Origin: Lachnospiraceae bacterium
Lineage (GTDB): Bacteria > Bacillota > Clostridia > Lachnospirales > Lachnospiraceae
Direction: 5' to 3'
Assembly: GCA_900770345.1 (NCBI GenBank)
Contig: CAAGKF010000371.1
Coordinates: 1-64,000, forward strand
DNA length: 64,000 nucleotides
Under the pieces are notes generated by a model. It searched no databases. It was not told the DNA's origin and saw only the letters and a list, made by a program, of their open reading frames with translations. Within the stretch, counting starts at the first letter, position 1. Every line of letters starts with the position of its first letter. Shown here piece by piece: positions 25,795 through 34,050 of this stretch. Made by a program: the position numbers and the translations under genes.

Positions 25795-26186
25795 TTTTCC
25801 CTCTTTAATTCCTGCTTGATCTGAGTGGTGGAAATCTCGGGAGTCCGTGGCAGATAAACAACTTCACAGTAGTCCTTAAGAAAGTCGAACTTGCCCTCCC
25901 AGTCGTTGCCCATGACGAAGGTGTCCACTCGGAACTCCTGAACGTCCGAGACCTTCTGTGCCCAAGTCTCCTCCGGGATCACCAGATCCACATACCGGAT
26001 GGCTTCCAATAGCTTTTTGCGCTGCTCATAAGTGAAATAGCACTTCTTCTGCTTCGCATTCCAGTTGAACTCATCGGTGGACAGAGCGACGATTAAATAG
26101 TCGCCCAATTCCTTTGCGCGGCGAAGCAGATTTATATGGCCATAATGAAGCAGGTCAAAAGTCCCATATGTAATGACTTTTTTCAT
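25791..26186 (-). CDS. tagD: Glycerol-3-phosphate cytidylyltransferase
   Basis: This 131-residue protein has the usual TagD size. It carries the nucleotidyltransferase motif GTFDLLHYGHINLLRRAK (HxGH at the active site) near 8-25, IPEETWAQK near 71 and the ISTTQIK motif near the C-terminus. It makes CDP-glycerol from CTP and glycerol-3-phosphate. No TagF/TarL polymerase is present, so the CDP-glycerol probably feeds the adjacent LicD protein rather than a teichoic acid polymerase. Confidence 0.93.
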   Translation of the reverse strand: MKKVITYGTFDLLHYGHINLLRRAKELGDYLIVALSTDEFNWNAKQKKCYFTYEQRKKLLEAIRYVDLVIPEETWAQKVSDVQEFRVDTFVMGNDWEGKFDFLKDYCEVVYLPRTPEISTTQIKQELKREK

Positions 26187-27265
26187 ATTTTTAGTCCTTT
26201 CACGGTCTCGTGCACGACCTTCCTTTTATCAAATATTTCCTCCATATGCCGCCTCCCGACCAGCCCCATCGCTTCTCGCTGTGCGTTGGGGAGTTCGCAG
26301 AACTGGCGCATGGCATCGTACAGGCTGTCTGCATTTTTCGGCTCACACAGCAAACCGCTTTCACCCTCGATTACTGCTTCCATGCAGCCATGGATTCGAC
26401 TGGTAATCAGAGGTCGGCCCATAGCGGCACATTCCAGATTGGTGTTGGCCATGCCCTCATGCCAGGAGGGGAGAACAAAGCAGTGGGCCTGCGCAATAAA
26501 AGGACGCACATCCTGCTGATAGCCGTGGTAGTGCAGCCATCCCTGTGCGGTATAGCGTTCAATCTTCTGCGCATAGTCCTCCTCATAGCCGCCCAGTACA
26601 TCCAGACAGCATCGGATTCCCTCTCCGTAGAGCCGCGCCATAGCGGCAAACAACTCATCCACGCCCTTCTCCGCCATGACTCGTCCGATGAACAGGAAGC
26701 GTACCGGCTCGGCTTCGCCGGGATAGGGCGCAGGTGTGTAATGCTCCAGATTGACCCCTGCGCCAGGCAGAAGTTTGCATTGCCTTTGGGCTACGATTCC
26801 TTCATTCAGAAGCGTTTCCATATTCCCAGCGTTCTCAAAAAATACGACATTCGCCTTTTTCAGACCAATGCGGTACATGACAGACACCAGCGCCCGGAGC
26901 GGGCCGCGATTCTGGAACGCCGTACCCAGGCCGGTGATATTCACCGCATAGGGGATTTTCAGCAACCGGCAGGCAAACCCGCCGTAGATGTTGGGCTTGA
27001 TGGTATAAGTAATGGCTAAATTAGGCTTTTCGCTGCGCAGCAACTTGAGATATCGCAGGAATAGAATGATGTCTTTTCGTGGATTGATGCCCCTCCGGTC
27101 AACAGGGGTGGGAATAAACTGACAGCCCATCTCTTCCAGTGGACGAACCAAATCTCCGTCTGGCAGCGAAATGACAACTTTATGGTTTTTCAGCAACTCT
27201 GCTATCAATTCCCGCCGGAATTGGTACAAACCAACATCGAAGTTGGCCATAATCAGGATTTTCAT
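26183..27265 (-). CDS. Glycosyltransferase family 4 (EpsD/PglA-like)
   Basis: This 360-residue GT-B enzyme has an N-terminal domain ILIMANFDVGLYQFRRELIA and IKPNIYGGFACRLLKIP near 90. FLFIGRVMAEKGVDELFAAM follows near 190, and AHCFVLPSWHEGMANTNLECAAMGRP (about 255-285) carries the E-x7-E pair. Enzymes of this subgroup add the second sugar (HexNAc or Gal) onto lipid-linked bacillosamine-like or other HexNAc sugars. That fits its place next to the sugar transferase and acetyltransferase genes. Confidence 0.92.
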   Translation of the reverse strand: MKILIMANFDVGLYQFRRELIAELLKNHKVVISLPDGDLVRPLEEMGCQFIPTPVDRRGINPRKDIILFLRYLKLLRSEKPNLAITYTIKPNIYGGFACRLLKIPYAVNITGLGTAFQNRGPLRALVSVMYRIGLKKANVVFFENAGNMETLLNEGIVAQRQCKLLPGAGVNLEHYTPAPYPGEAEPVRFLFIGRVMAEKGVDELFAAMARLYGEGIRCCLDVLGGYEEDYAQKIERYTAQGWLHYHGYQQDVRPFIAQAHCFVLPSWHEGMANTNLECAAMGRPLITSRIHGCMEAVIEGESGLLCEPKNADSLYDAMRQFCELPNAQREAMGLVGRRHMEEIFDKRKVVHETVKGLKI

Positions 27266-27870
27266 TCCATCCTCCTGGCCGGAACACCAATATAGGTTCC
27301 CGGAATTGAGATGTCCTTTATGACAATCGCACCAGCGCCGATGACGCTGTTTGCGCAGATACAGATGTTATTACGGACACTTGCACCAATTCCAACGTGG
27401 GTTCCCACGCCTACGAACACCGTTCCGCCCAGCGCTGCCGCTGGAGAGATGTGTACAAAGTCATTAATACAGTTGTCATGTTCCACCACTGCTCCGGTGT
27501 TGATGATGCAATGTGCTCCAACCCTCGCTCCCGCGTTGATTACAGCATTGGGCATCACAACCGTGCCTGCGCCGATACTCGCATAAGGAGAGACTACAGC
27601 AGAGGAATGTACTGCGGTATACCAATCCACCTTCAGACTTTGCGCAATACGGCATCGGATGCCGTTATTGCCGATGGCGATCAGAAATTGATACTGCAAG
27701 TAGTTCTGATAATCATGGATCGATCCCAGTACCGGCACGCCAAGAATTGTGGTTCCGGCATCAATTCCATCATCCAAAAAGCCGACTACTTGTCCGCCGG
27801 AAGATTGAACGCAGTCCAGGACCACCTTCGCATGGCCTCCACCGCCAATGAGTATGACAGAATCAGACAT
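27262..27870 (-). CDS. NeuD/PglD-family sugar O/N-acetyltransferase
   Basis: This 202-residue protein has an N-terminal nucleotide-sugar-binding Rossmann part (ILIGGGGHAKVVLDCV). A C-terminal left-handed beta-helix follows with hexapeptide repeats (VVSPYASIGAGTVVMPNAVI, and so on) and the conserved catalytic-type histidine (VEHDNCIND, near 130). In the PglD branch it N-acetylates UDP-4-amino-sugars. The ATG at 27870 follows AAGGAGTC; a longer frame to 27942 is out of context. It overlaps the sugar transferase gene by 8 bases. Confidence 0.9.
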   Translation of the reverse strand: MSDSVILIGGGGHAKVVLDCVQSSGGQVVGFLDDGIDAGTTILGVPVLGSIHDYQNYLQYQFLIAIGNNGIRCRIAQSLKVDWYTAVHSSAVVSPYASIGAGTVVMPNAVINAGARVGAHCIINTGAVVEHDNCINDFVHISPAAALGGTVFVGVGTHVGIGASVRNNICICANSVIGAGAIVIKDISIPGTYIGVPARRME

Positions 27871-28501
27871 TGATTGACTCCTTCGTTCCTGCGAACTCCT
27901 CCATGGTTGCCGACGTATCCGATGAGATGCCCTCCCGGGCAAAGATACATTTCATAGTCAGGAAAATGATGCGAATATCGGTGAGAAAGCAGGTGTTTTG
28001 CGTATACCAAACGTCAAATTTGAATTTATCTTCCCAACTCAGCAGGTTCCGTCCATGAACCTGTGCCCATCCCGTCAGGCCGGGACGAACATCATGGCGG
28101 TGATGCTGTTGCTCGTTATACAGGGGCAAATACTTCACAAGCAACGGTCGGGGGCCTACAATGGACATATCTCCCCGAAAGATATTCCAAAGCTCCGGCA
28201 ACTCGTCCAGCGAAGTGCTGCGCAGAACCTTTCCAAAATGGGTAAGCCGTTCCTCGTCAGACAGAAGAGCTCCCGTTTCATCCCGGGCATCCGTCATGCT
28301 GCGGAACTTGTACAGGCGGAAAATCTTTTCATCCTTGCCCGGGCGTTCCTGATGGAAAATAACCGGACATCCCAATTTCACGCGCACCAAGATCGCTGTC
28401 ACCAGCAGAACCGGGGAAAAAACGATCAGCGCAAGCCCGGAGAGCACAATGTCCAGCAGGCGCTTGACGTATTTCTCATAAAAACCAGCCTTGTGCCACA
28501 T
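27863..28501 (-). CDS. Initiating sugar-phosphate transferase (PglC/EpsL-like)
   Basis: This 212-residue protein has one N-terminal membrane segment (LLDIVLSGLALIVFSPVLLV). The bacterial sugar transferase domain has VIFHQERPGKDEKIFRLYKF (about 45-65), LRSTSLDELPELWNIFRGDM (about 90-110, with the catalytic DE pair), GPRPLL and RPGLTGWAQV. It starts repeat-unit synthesis on undecaprenyl phosphate. The start is ATG at 28501, sharing one base with the aminotransferase stop (TGATG). The open frame upstream to 28768 is only a shadow of the aminotransferase gene. Confidence 0.93.
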   Translation of the reverse strand: MWHKAGFYEKYVKRLLDIVLSGLALIVFSPVLLVTAILVRVKLGCPVIFHQERPGKDEKIFRLYKFRSMTDARDETGALLSDEERLTHFGKVLRSTSLDELPELWNIFRGDMSIVGPRPLLVKYLPLYNEQQHHRHDVRPGLTGWAQVHGRNLLSWEDKFKFDVWYTQNTCFLTDIRIIFLTMKCIFAREGISSDTSATMEEFAGTKESINV

Positions 28502-29664
28502 CAGAACATCCCCCGAATGACCTGGCACACCCGGTCCACATCGTCCATACGCATCTTGGTGTCGCTGGGCAGACAGACGCCTCTGGCAAACAGCTCCTCC
28601 GAAACGGACGCTTCCCCGGCCTTCACATACTTTGCATGGGAGAAAACCGGCTGGCTGTGCATGGGCTTCCAGAGGTGCCGCCCCTCGATATTCGCTTCGT
28701 TCAGCACAGCCAGGACTTCTGCCGGCGTCCTGCCGCAATTCCTGTCCAGCAGCATGGTGGAGAGCCACCGGTTAGAGCAGGCACAGGCCAGAGAGGGCTG
28801 CATGGTCAGGGGCAGGTCCTCCAGATTCTTGCGGTATCGGTCAAAAATGGCCCGTTTCTGTTCCACCCGCAGGGGAAGAACCTTCATCTGGCCCCGGCCA
28901 ATCCCGGCACAGATATTGCTCATGCGGTAGTTGTAGCCGATCTCTTCGTGCTGATACCAAGGGAACGGTTCCCGTGCCTGAGTCGCCAGCTTCAGCGCAT
29001 GAGAGGCATCATCCGAACTCCTGCATACCAGCATTCCTCCGCCGGAAGTCGTAATGATCTTATTCCCGTTAAACGAAAGCGCCCCATAATTCCCGAAGGT
29101 TCCGCACTTTTGCCCCGCGTATTCGCTGCCTAATGCCTCGGCGGCATCCTCAATCAACGGAACATCATGCTCGCGGCAGATGGATGTAATCTCATCCAAC
29201 TTCGCGGGATTACCATACAGGTGGACGGCCACAACCGCCTTGGGCGTGCCATACAGATCAAAGGCTCTCTCCAGCGCTGCCGGATCCATGTTCCAGGTTT
29301 CTTCTTCGCTGTCAATGAACACCGGTTCGGCTCCCAAATAAGCGATAGGGTTTGCGGAAGCAGAAAAGGTCAGATCCTGACAAAAGACCTGATCTCCCGG
29401 CTGGACACCCGCCAGAATCAGGGCAAGGTGCAGTGCGGCAGTACCGGCGGATACAGCCACGGGAACCCCTTTGCCCAGGAATTTCTGCATGGCTTTTTCA
29501 AATTCATTTACGTTTTCGCCTAATGGAGCGATCCAGTTTTTCTGAAACGCATCCTGTATGTATTGAAGCTCATAGCCCTCGTCCGACATATGCGGACTGG
29601 CAAGAAGCAAACGTTCTGGCACGATTAAGGCCTCCTCGTTTCTATTGTTTTGATGCTCTGTCAC
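28501..29664 (-). CDS. DegT/DnrJ/EryC1/StrS sugar aminotransferase (PglE/EpsN-like)
   Basis: This 387-residue PLP enzyme has AVSAGTAALHLAL near 70 and VHLYGNPAKLDEI near 150. IEDAAEALGSEYAG follows near 170, and the PLP lysine motif SFNGNKIITTSGGGM near 195-210. NWIAPLGENVNEFE is typical of the UDP-4-keto-sugar branch. With PglD- and PglC-like genes next to it, it points to a diNAcBac- or FucNAc4N-like first sugar. The 4,6-dehydratase that should feed it is not in the window. Confidence 0.92.
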   Translation of the reverse strand: MTEHQNNRNEEALIVPERLLLASPHMSDEGYELQYIQDAFQKNWIAPLGENVNEFEKAMQKFLGKGVPVAVSAGTAALHLALILAGVQPGDQVFCQDLTFSASANPIAYLGAEPVFIDSEEETWNMDPAALERAFDLYGTPKAVVAVHLYGNPAKLDEITSICREHDVPLIEDAAEALGSEYAGQKCGTFGNYGALSFNGNKIITTSGGGMLVCRSSDDASHALKLATQAREPFPWYQHEEIGYNYRMSNICAGIGRGQMKVLPLRVEQKRAIFDRYRKNLEDLPLTMQPSLACACSNRWLSTMLLDRNCGRTPAEVLAVLNEANIEGRHLWKPMHSQPVFSHAKYVKAGEASVSEELFARGVCLPSDTKMRMDDVDRVCQVIRGMF

Positions 29665-32600
29665 TGCGTCATTCCAATGGACATAAGCAGTTCTTCCTGG
29701 CTTGTGGTCAGCCGCCCCTGAGTTTTGGCTGTTTTCTGCCGGGACAGCCAGCGGTATACATTCCTGTCCTGCTCTGTTTCACAGTCCGTTATCGAGCGTG
29801 GAAGGCTTCCATGAAGGCTGTAATAACGCCGTGCCCTTTGATAGTTCAACTCCCAAAGCTCCTCTTTCGACCATATCATTCCAACGGAATTCAGGCGGTC
29901 AACCTGCTGTGCCGACAGCTTATCCTTTCTTTTTTGCTGCTTTTCCAGCCAGGAATAAAGCCAATAGCCGTTTTCGCATTGATATCCGGCAGGTACCTCA
30001 AGATTTCCGTTCGCCCGGAAATATTCTTCTGCGTTACGAAAGCCGATCTCCCAGGGGTCCTCTTTCTGCTCCATCCAGGAAAGGTGAAAGATCTCCAGAC
30101 GCCTTATGGTGTCCTTCTGCAACTCGCCCCGCTTGAAGCGTTGACGTTGACTTTCTATCCAGGTGGCAATTTCCCGTTCCTCATCTGTGACAGCGTTTTT
30201 CTTTGTGGGCAGCACATGGCCGTGGGCGAGATAATAGTTTTCGGCTCGGTGGAAACTCGCTTCCCAAGGACTTTCCGTTTCCCAGATCATGTCAATGCGC
30301 TCTAATGCGGCAATCTGCTGCTGGGTCAAGCGCTTTTGCTGATAAGCCTCTCGCTGCTTGGCAATCCACTTTCCCAGCCAATATCCATCCTCACAGCGAT
30401 ATCTGTTTGGAACATTCAAATCGCCGAACTCATGGAAGTATGCCTCCGCACGGCAAAAGCTCTGTTCCCACTGGCTTTCCGGTATCCATGGAAAGCCAAT
30501 GCTGTCCAGAAATTCGATTCGGGCCTGGGACATCAGCCCCTGCTTTCTTTTCCAGCGCTGGTTGCTGATCCATGCGGCGAGCTTGGTTCCCTTCTCGGTA
30601 ACATAGCTTTGCGGAACATTCAGGTCCCCATGTTCTTCTTTGTAGCTACGGGCTTCTTCAAATGTCTCCTTCCACTGACTGTCTAACCTACTGCCGTGGG
30701 GCAGAGGCAGTTCTCCCAGCAGCGTCCGCTGTTCTTCGGTCAGACCAGTGCCGGATTCGTACAGCTTGGTCTGTTTGGCCAGCCATTTCCCAATCCAGAA
30801 ATCGCCCATCACCTCGGCCTGAGAAATATCCAAGTGGCCGTGTTCCAGATAGTACTGTTTCACCAGTTCATATCGGGACTTCCACTGGTCTTCTTCCGAC
30901 CAAACCATCCCGATCTCCTCCAGCCGTTGGACGCGGTAATCGGATAGCCTTCCGGCAGCGTACCGCTTTCTCTGCATCCCAATCCAGGAACTCAGCTTTG
31001 TGCCCGATGCGCCCACATAGGGCACCGGCACATGAAGATGATGATTTTCTTGATAGAACTGCCGGGCATCCTGATAAGCCGTTTCCCACTTGCTGTCTAC
31101 CCGGCTGCCCCAATTCATGCCGATGGCATCAAGACGAGCGATCTGCTCCGCCGTGGGCGGTGTGCCCCGCACGGCCCGTCCGGCCCGCAGGGACCGCTGC
31201 CTGGCAAGCCACGAGCTGAGACGGATTCCGTCCTTGCCGACGTACTTTGTCGGGACATCTAGATTCCCGTTGGCATGGTAATATTCCACGGCGGCGTGAT
31301 AGTTCCGCTCCCAGTAATAGTCCAGCACATTCCAAATCATCCCTATCTGGTCAAGCTGGGCTTTCCGCTCCGGGGTAAGATATTTCGGGTGAATCCCGGA
31401 ACTGTTCCAGCTGCGCAGATTGCTCAGCCAACTTCCCAGATTCAGACCGGAATCGGTCGTATATCTAACCGGAACATCCAAATCACCATGCTCTTTGTAA
31501 TAGGCTTCCGCTGCCGCGAAGTTCTTATCCCAATTCAGGTCGGAAACGCTGTCCCAGACCATGCCGATTTCATCCAGTTTTTTAATCTGCTCGTCTGTCA
31601 GGAATCCCTTCATCTGGCCTTTTCGGATGGATCGCTGATTGAACACCCACTGACCAAGGGAATAGCCGTCCTTCGTCTTGTAGCGGCTGGATATCTCCAG
31701 ATTCCCGAATTCTTTATAATAGTCCCGGGCATAGCCGTACATCACATTCCAGGAGGCGGAAAGCGTGTCGTTCAGACGTTCAAACAACTCCCGACAGTCC
31801 CGCACCTCGTCGATTACCTGGAAATGCTCCGTTACAACGGCGTCGCCCTCACCTAAAGAGCGGTAATAAGCCGCGGCGATCTGCATTTCTTCCTCAACGG
31901 AACCAATGCTGTAAATGTTCTCGATGTTGTTGACAATATCAAAGATCACAGCATGATTGCCGTTAGCAGCTGACATAGCCCGCCCGATCTGTTGCTTATA
32001 AACAATGGGAGAGACAGTAGGACGCAGCAATATCACGCCGGCAATATCCTCCACATGGATGCCCTCATTGAACATATCAATGCAGTACAGAAGCTTCAGG
32101 TGATTGCTGGTATCTGCCTTAAAGTCTTTGAATGCCTGGCTGGTCTCCGGGTCACTGGAATAGGCAGAATAGATGTGCGGAGCCGGGTCCACCTTGGAAA
32201 ACCACTCGGGCACCTTTTCAATCATTTCGCGCATATGCTCAGCGTTGGCGCAGAACACAATATATTTCCCACATGGACGATCAATATGCTTGGCAAACAC
32301 TTCGTCAAGTCCATCTGCCATCTCCAACGCCCGCCGCAGTGCGTCCAGATATTTATCCGCCGCGTCCCGTACAGGCTTGCTTCTTGTATGGCTGATTTTA
32401 CGCTTATACTTCTCCAGATCTTTTTGGTAGGAATAAACGGAGAGAATATACTTTGGTGGAGACAAAATTCCGCGAACAATAGCTTCTCCCAACGTGATCT
32501 CAGAGGCCACGTTGCCATTAAACAGCTCGTCGGCCATATCCCGCTGGTTGTCAAGATAGCGAATTGCTGTGGCGGACAAGCCGAGGATCGGAATATGCGT

Positions 32601-32987
32601 ATATAATTTCAGGAGACGCTGAACACCAGCTCCCCACATCTCAGCACCACAGCGGTGGAATTCGTCCAGAATGATATAGTCCGGGTGAATCTCCGCCATC
32701 TCATCTTCTTCCATCCCCATCAGCTTGGTATAGGTGATGAAAATAATGTTTTTGGGTAAGAAACCATCCGCCGCTTTTTTCAGGCCCTCAAGCTGTGTCT
32801 CAAAAATATACGAGCTTGGGGAAAGCCAGCAGATCGTCTGTTCAGGATGATCTGCGCACAGCTTGAAACCGATGAAGGATTTGCCGGTTCCGGTAGGATG
32901 AATAATGGCGGCCTTCCCGGCTTCCGCAAGCATGGCAACGGCGGCTTCATATGCAGTTCGATTATGCTCAAAAAGCCAGTCACCCAT
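29661..32987 (-). CDS. DExH helicase with ten HA (helicase-associated) repeats
   Basis: This 1108-residue protein has a superfamily 2 helicase core. Walker A (HPTGTGKSF) lies near 30, DEFH near 113, SATA near 140 and a C-terminal helicase domain with QQIGRAM near 340. About ten tandem helicase-associated repeats of 65-75 residues follow (from about 410), each with W-x3-Y...YY..G.L.VP..Y...G..L..W...QR...L...Q...L..IGM.W. The ATG at 32987 has AGAGAGGT upstream. It is the first gene of the polysaccharide operon and overlaps the aminotransferase by ATGA. The cellular role of HA repeats is unknown; RNA or DNA binding is likely. Confidence 0.9.
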   Translation of the reverse strand: MGDWLFEHNRTAYEAAVAMLAEAGKAAIIHPTGTGKSFIGFKLCADHPEQTICWLSPSSYIFETQLEGLKKAADGFLPKNIIFITYTKLMGMEEDEMAEIHPDYIILDEFHRCGAEMWGAGVQRLLKLYTHIPILGLSATAIRYLDNQRDMADELFNGNVASEITLGEAIVRGILSPPKYILSVYSYQKDLEKYKRKISHTRSKPVRDAADKYLDALRRALEMADGLDEVFAKHIDRPCGKYIVFCANAEHMREMIEKVPEWFSKVDPAPHIYSAYSSDPETSQAFKDFKADTSNHLKLLYCIDMFNEGIHVEDIAGVILLRPTVSPIVYKQQIGRAMSAANGNHAVIFDIVNNIENIYSIGSVEEEMQIAAAYYRSLGEGDAVVTEHFQVIDEVRDCRELFERLNDTLSASWNVMYGYARDYYKEFGNLEISSRYKTKDGYSLGQWVFNQRSIRKGQMKGFLTDEQIKKLDEIGMVWDSVSDLNWDKNFAAAEAYYKEHGDLDVPVRYTTDSGLNLGSWLSNLRSWNSSGIHPKYLTPERKAQLDQIGMIWNVLDYYWERNYHAAVEYYHANGNLDVPTKYVGKDGIRLSSWLARQRSLRAGRAVRGTPPTAEQIARLDAIGMNWGSRVDSKWETAYQDARQFYQENHHLHVPVPYVGASGTKLSSWIGMQRKRYAAGRLSDYRVQRLEEIGMVWSEEDQWKSRYELVKQYYLEHGHLDISQAEVMGDFWIGKWLAKQTKLYESGTGLTEEQRTLLGELPLPHGSRLDSQWKETFEEARSYKEEHGDLNVPQSYVTEKGTKLAAWISNQRWKRKQGLMSQARIEFLDSIGFPWIPESQWEQSFCRAEAYFHEFGDLNVPNRYRCEDGYWLGKWIAKQREAYQQKRLTQQQIAALERIDMIWETESPWEASFHRAENYYLAHGHVLPTKKNAVTDEEREIATWIESQRQRFKRGELQKDTIRRLEIFHLSWMEQKEDPWEIGFRNAEEYFRANGNLEVPAGYQCENGYWLYSWLEKQQKRKDKLSAQQVDRLNSVGMIWSKEELWELNYQRARRYYSLHGSLPRSITDCETEQDRNVYRWLSRQKTAKTQGRLTTSQEELLMSIGMTQ

Positions 32988-33015
32988 AAAATACCTCTCT
33001 ACAATTTCACACAAG

Positions 33016-33060
33016 AAAAAACAGGACGATGCAACCAGCGCTGTCTGGCCAAACGTCCTG
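33016..33060 (-). terminator. Intrinsic terminator in the operon leader
   Basis: On the minus strand, CAGGACG pairs with CGTCCTG (33054-33060 with 33022-33028), with an inner CCAG/CTGG stem, and is followed by six U (33016-33021). It lies between the invertible promoter and the first gene, so transcripts must read through it. This suggests attenuation or processive antitermination (for example by a LoaP-type NusG paralogue), which is inference. Confidence 0.75.
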
Positions 33061-33211
33061 CGAATCCCTTATATCCTTGTCATATATAAAATCGTCCACT
33101 GGAACGCATCTTCCCGTATACAGTTAAGCTGGTCTTCCTCAGGAAAGACATTACAAGTCAAAACTCTGATGCTGCTGGGAACAACAGGACCAGGATTGGC
33201 TGGACTGTAAA

Positions 33212-33228
33212 GTACACATTTTCGTCCA
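33212..33228 (+). repeat. Inverted repeat IR-L of the invertible promoter segment
   Basis: GTACACATTTTCGTCCA. It matches the reverse complement of IR-R at 16 of 17 positions and bounds a 98-base segment. An AA/TT pair lies at its centre, as in crossover cores of Hin-type recombination sites. Confidence 0.75.
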
Positions 33229-33289
33229 CATGATTAAGCATACAAGCTATGCCGAAAATAGAGGACATTCACCCTAAAATACTGCTTCT

Positions 33290-33318
33290 ATTTTACCTCA
33301 TACTCCCAAAAAATGCAA
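33290..33318 (-). promoter_or_regulatory. Invertible promoter, ON orientation toward the polysaccharide operon
   Basis: On the minus strand TTGCAT (33313-33318) is followed by exactly 17 bases and TAAAAT (33290-33295), both close to the sigma-70 consensus. It lies entirely inside the segment between the two inverted repeats. It points toward the helicase and glycan genes in this orientation; inversion would turn it away, toward the 3' end of the invertase gene. Confidence 0.75.
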
Positions 33319-33326
33319 TAGCCTGT

Positions 33327-33343
33327 TGGATGAAAATGTGTAC
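33327..33343 (-). repeat. Inverted repeat IR-R of the invertible promoter segment
   Basis: TGGATGAAAATGTGTAC on the plus strand, the inverted partner of IR-L with one mismatch. It lies 23 bases from the end of the invertase gene. Confidence 0.75.
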
Positions 33344-33366
33344 CATTCCGCGCCTCCAGTAAAGAA

Positions 33367-33960
33367 TCACCCTCTGGAAATCCAGTTTTTGAATGTGGAG
33401 TGTGATATTCCTAACGTAGCTGCCGCTGCGCGTGCAGTAAGCTCACCGCGTTCCCAAGCGGCTTTGACGGCTTCAAACTCTGGCGGGCGACTTTTGGGCG
33501 GACGGCCAAACTTGACGCCCTTCTCTTTTGCCGCTGCAATCCCTTCCGCCTGCCGCTGGTGGATAAATTCCCGCTCCACCTGAGCCACATAGCTGAGCAA
33601 CTGCAAAACAATATCCGCAATCAGGGTGCCAGTCAGGTCACGGCCCTGCCGGGTATCCAACAAAGGCATATCCAGCACAACAATGGTTGCCTGCTTTTCC
33701 TTCGTGATAATCCTCCATTGTTCCAGGATCTCGTCATAATTGCGCCCCAGCCGGTCGATGCTCTTGACTACAAGCGTATCTCCCGGCTTTATCTTTTTCA
33801 TAAGCCTTATGTATTCTGGCCGCTGAAAGTCCTTGCCGGATTGCTTGTCCAGATAGATGTTTTTCTGAGAGACTCCAAAATCCAGCATTGCGATCCTCTG
33901 CCGGGCTTCATTCTGTTCTTTTGTAGATACTCGGATATATCCGAAAATTCTTCCGTTCAT
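33367..33960 (-). CDS. Hin/Pin-type serine DNA invertase
   Basis: This 197-residue small serine recombinase begins IFGYIRVSTKEQNEARQRIA (catalytic serine in RVST). VVKSIDRLGRNY follows near 65, a dimer helix near 105-135 (FIHQRQAEGIAAAKEKGVKFGR), and a C-terminal helix-turn-helix (LTARAAAATLGISHSTFKNW). The size and layout are those of DNA invertases, unlike the large recombinases at the ICE end. The start has GGAGGTAGCTT upstream. It lies 23 bases from an inverted-repeat-bounded promoter segment and most likely flips it. Confidence 0.92.
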   Translation of the reverse strand: MNGRIFGYIRVSTKEQNEARQRIAMLDFGVSQKNIYLDKQSGKDFQRPEYIRLMKKIKPGDTLVVKSIDRLGRNYDEILEQWRIITKEKQATIVVLDMPLLDTRQGRDLTGTLIADIVLQLLSYVAQVEREFIHQRQAEGIAAAKEKGVKFGRPPKSRPPEFEAVKAAWERGELTARAAAATLGISHSTFKNWISRG

Positions 33961-34050
33961 AAGCTACCTCCATAACGTGATGCTATTATTGTAAACTTCA
34001 CTGAAAGGCAGCCTTATTTTCTATGGAATGTGAACAGTGGCGTTTGTAGT

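Larger units (their letters stand above)
32988..33366. other. Control region of the polysaccharide operon
   Basis: These 379 bases have no gene. Reading toward the operon they hold: inverted repeat IR-R (33327-33343), a promoter (33290-33318), inverted repeat IR-L (33212-33228), about 150 bases of leader, and an intrinsic terminator (33016-33060). The helicase start follows 28 bases later. Confidence 0.8.

Noticed and set aside
28502..28768. Longer N-terminus for the sugar transferase
   Set aside because: The extra 89 residues lie wholly inside the aminotransferase gene in another frame and lack resemblance to sugar transferases; the ATG at 28501 fits the operon's overlaps.
29661..32100. Tandem repeats in the helicase gene as a CRISPR or satellite array
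   Set aside because: They are diverged protein-level HA repeats of about 200 bases without identical DNA units or spacers.
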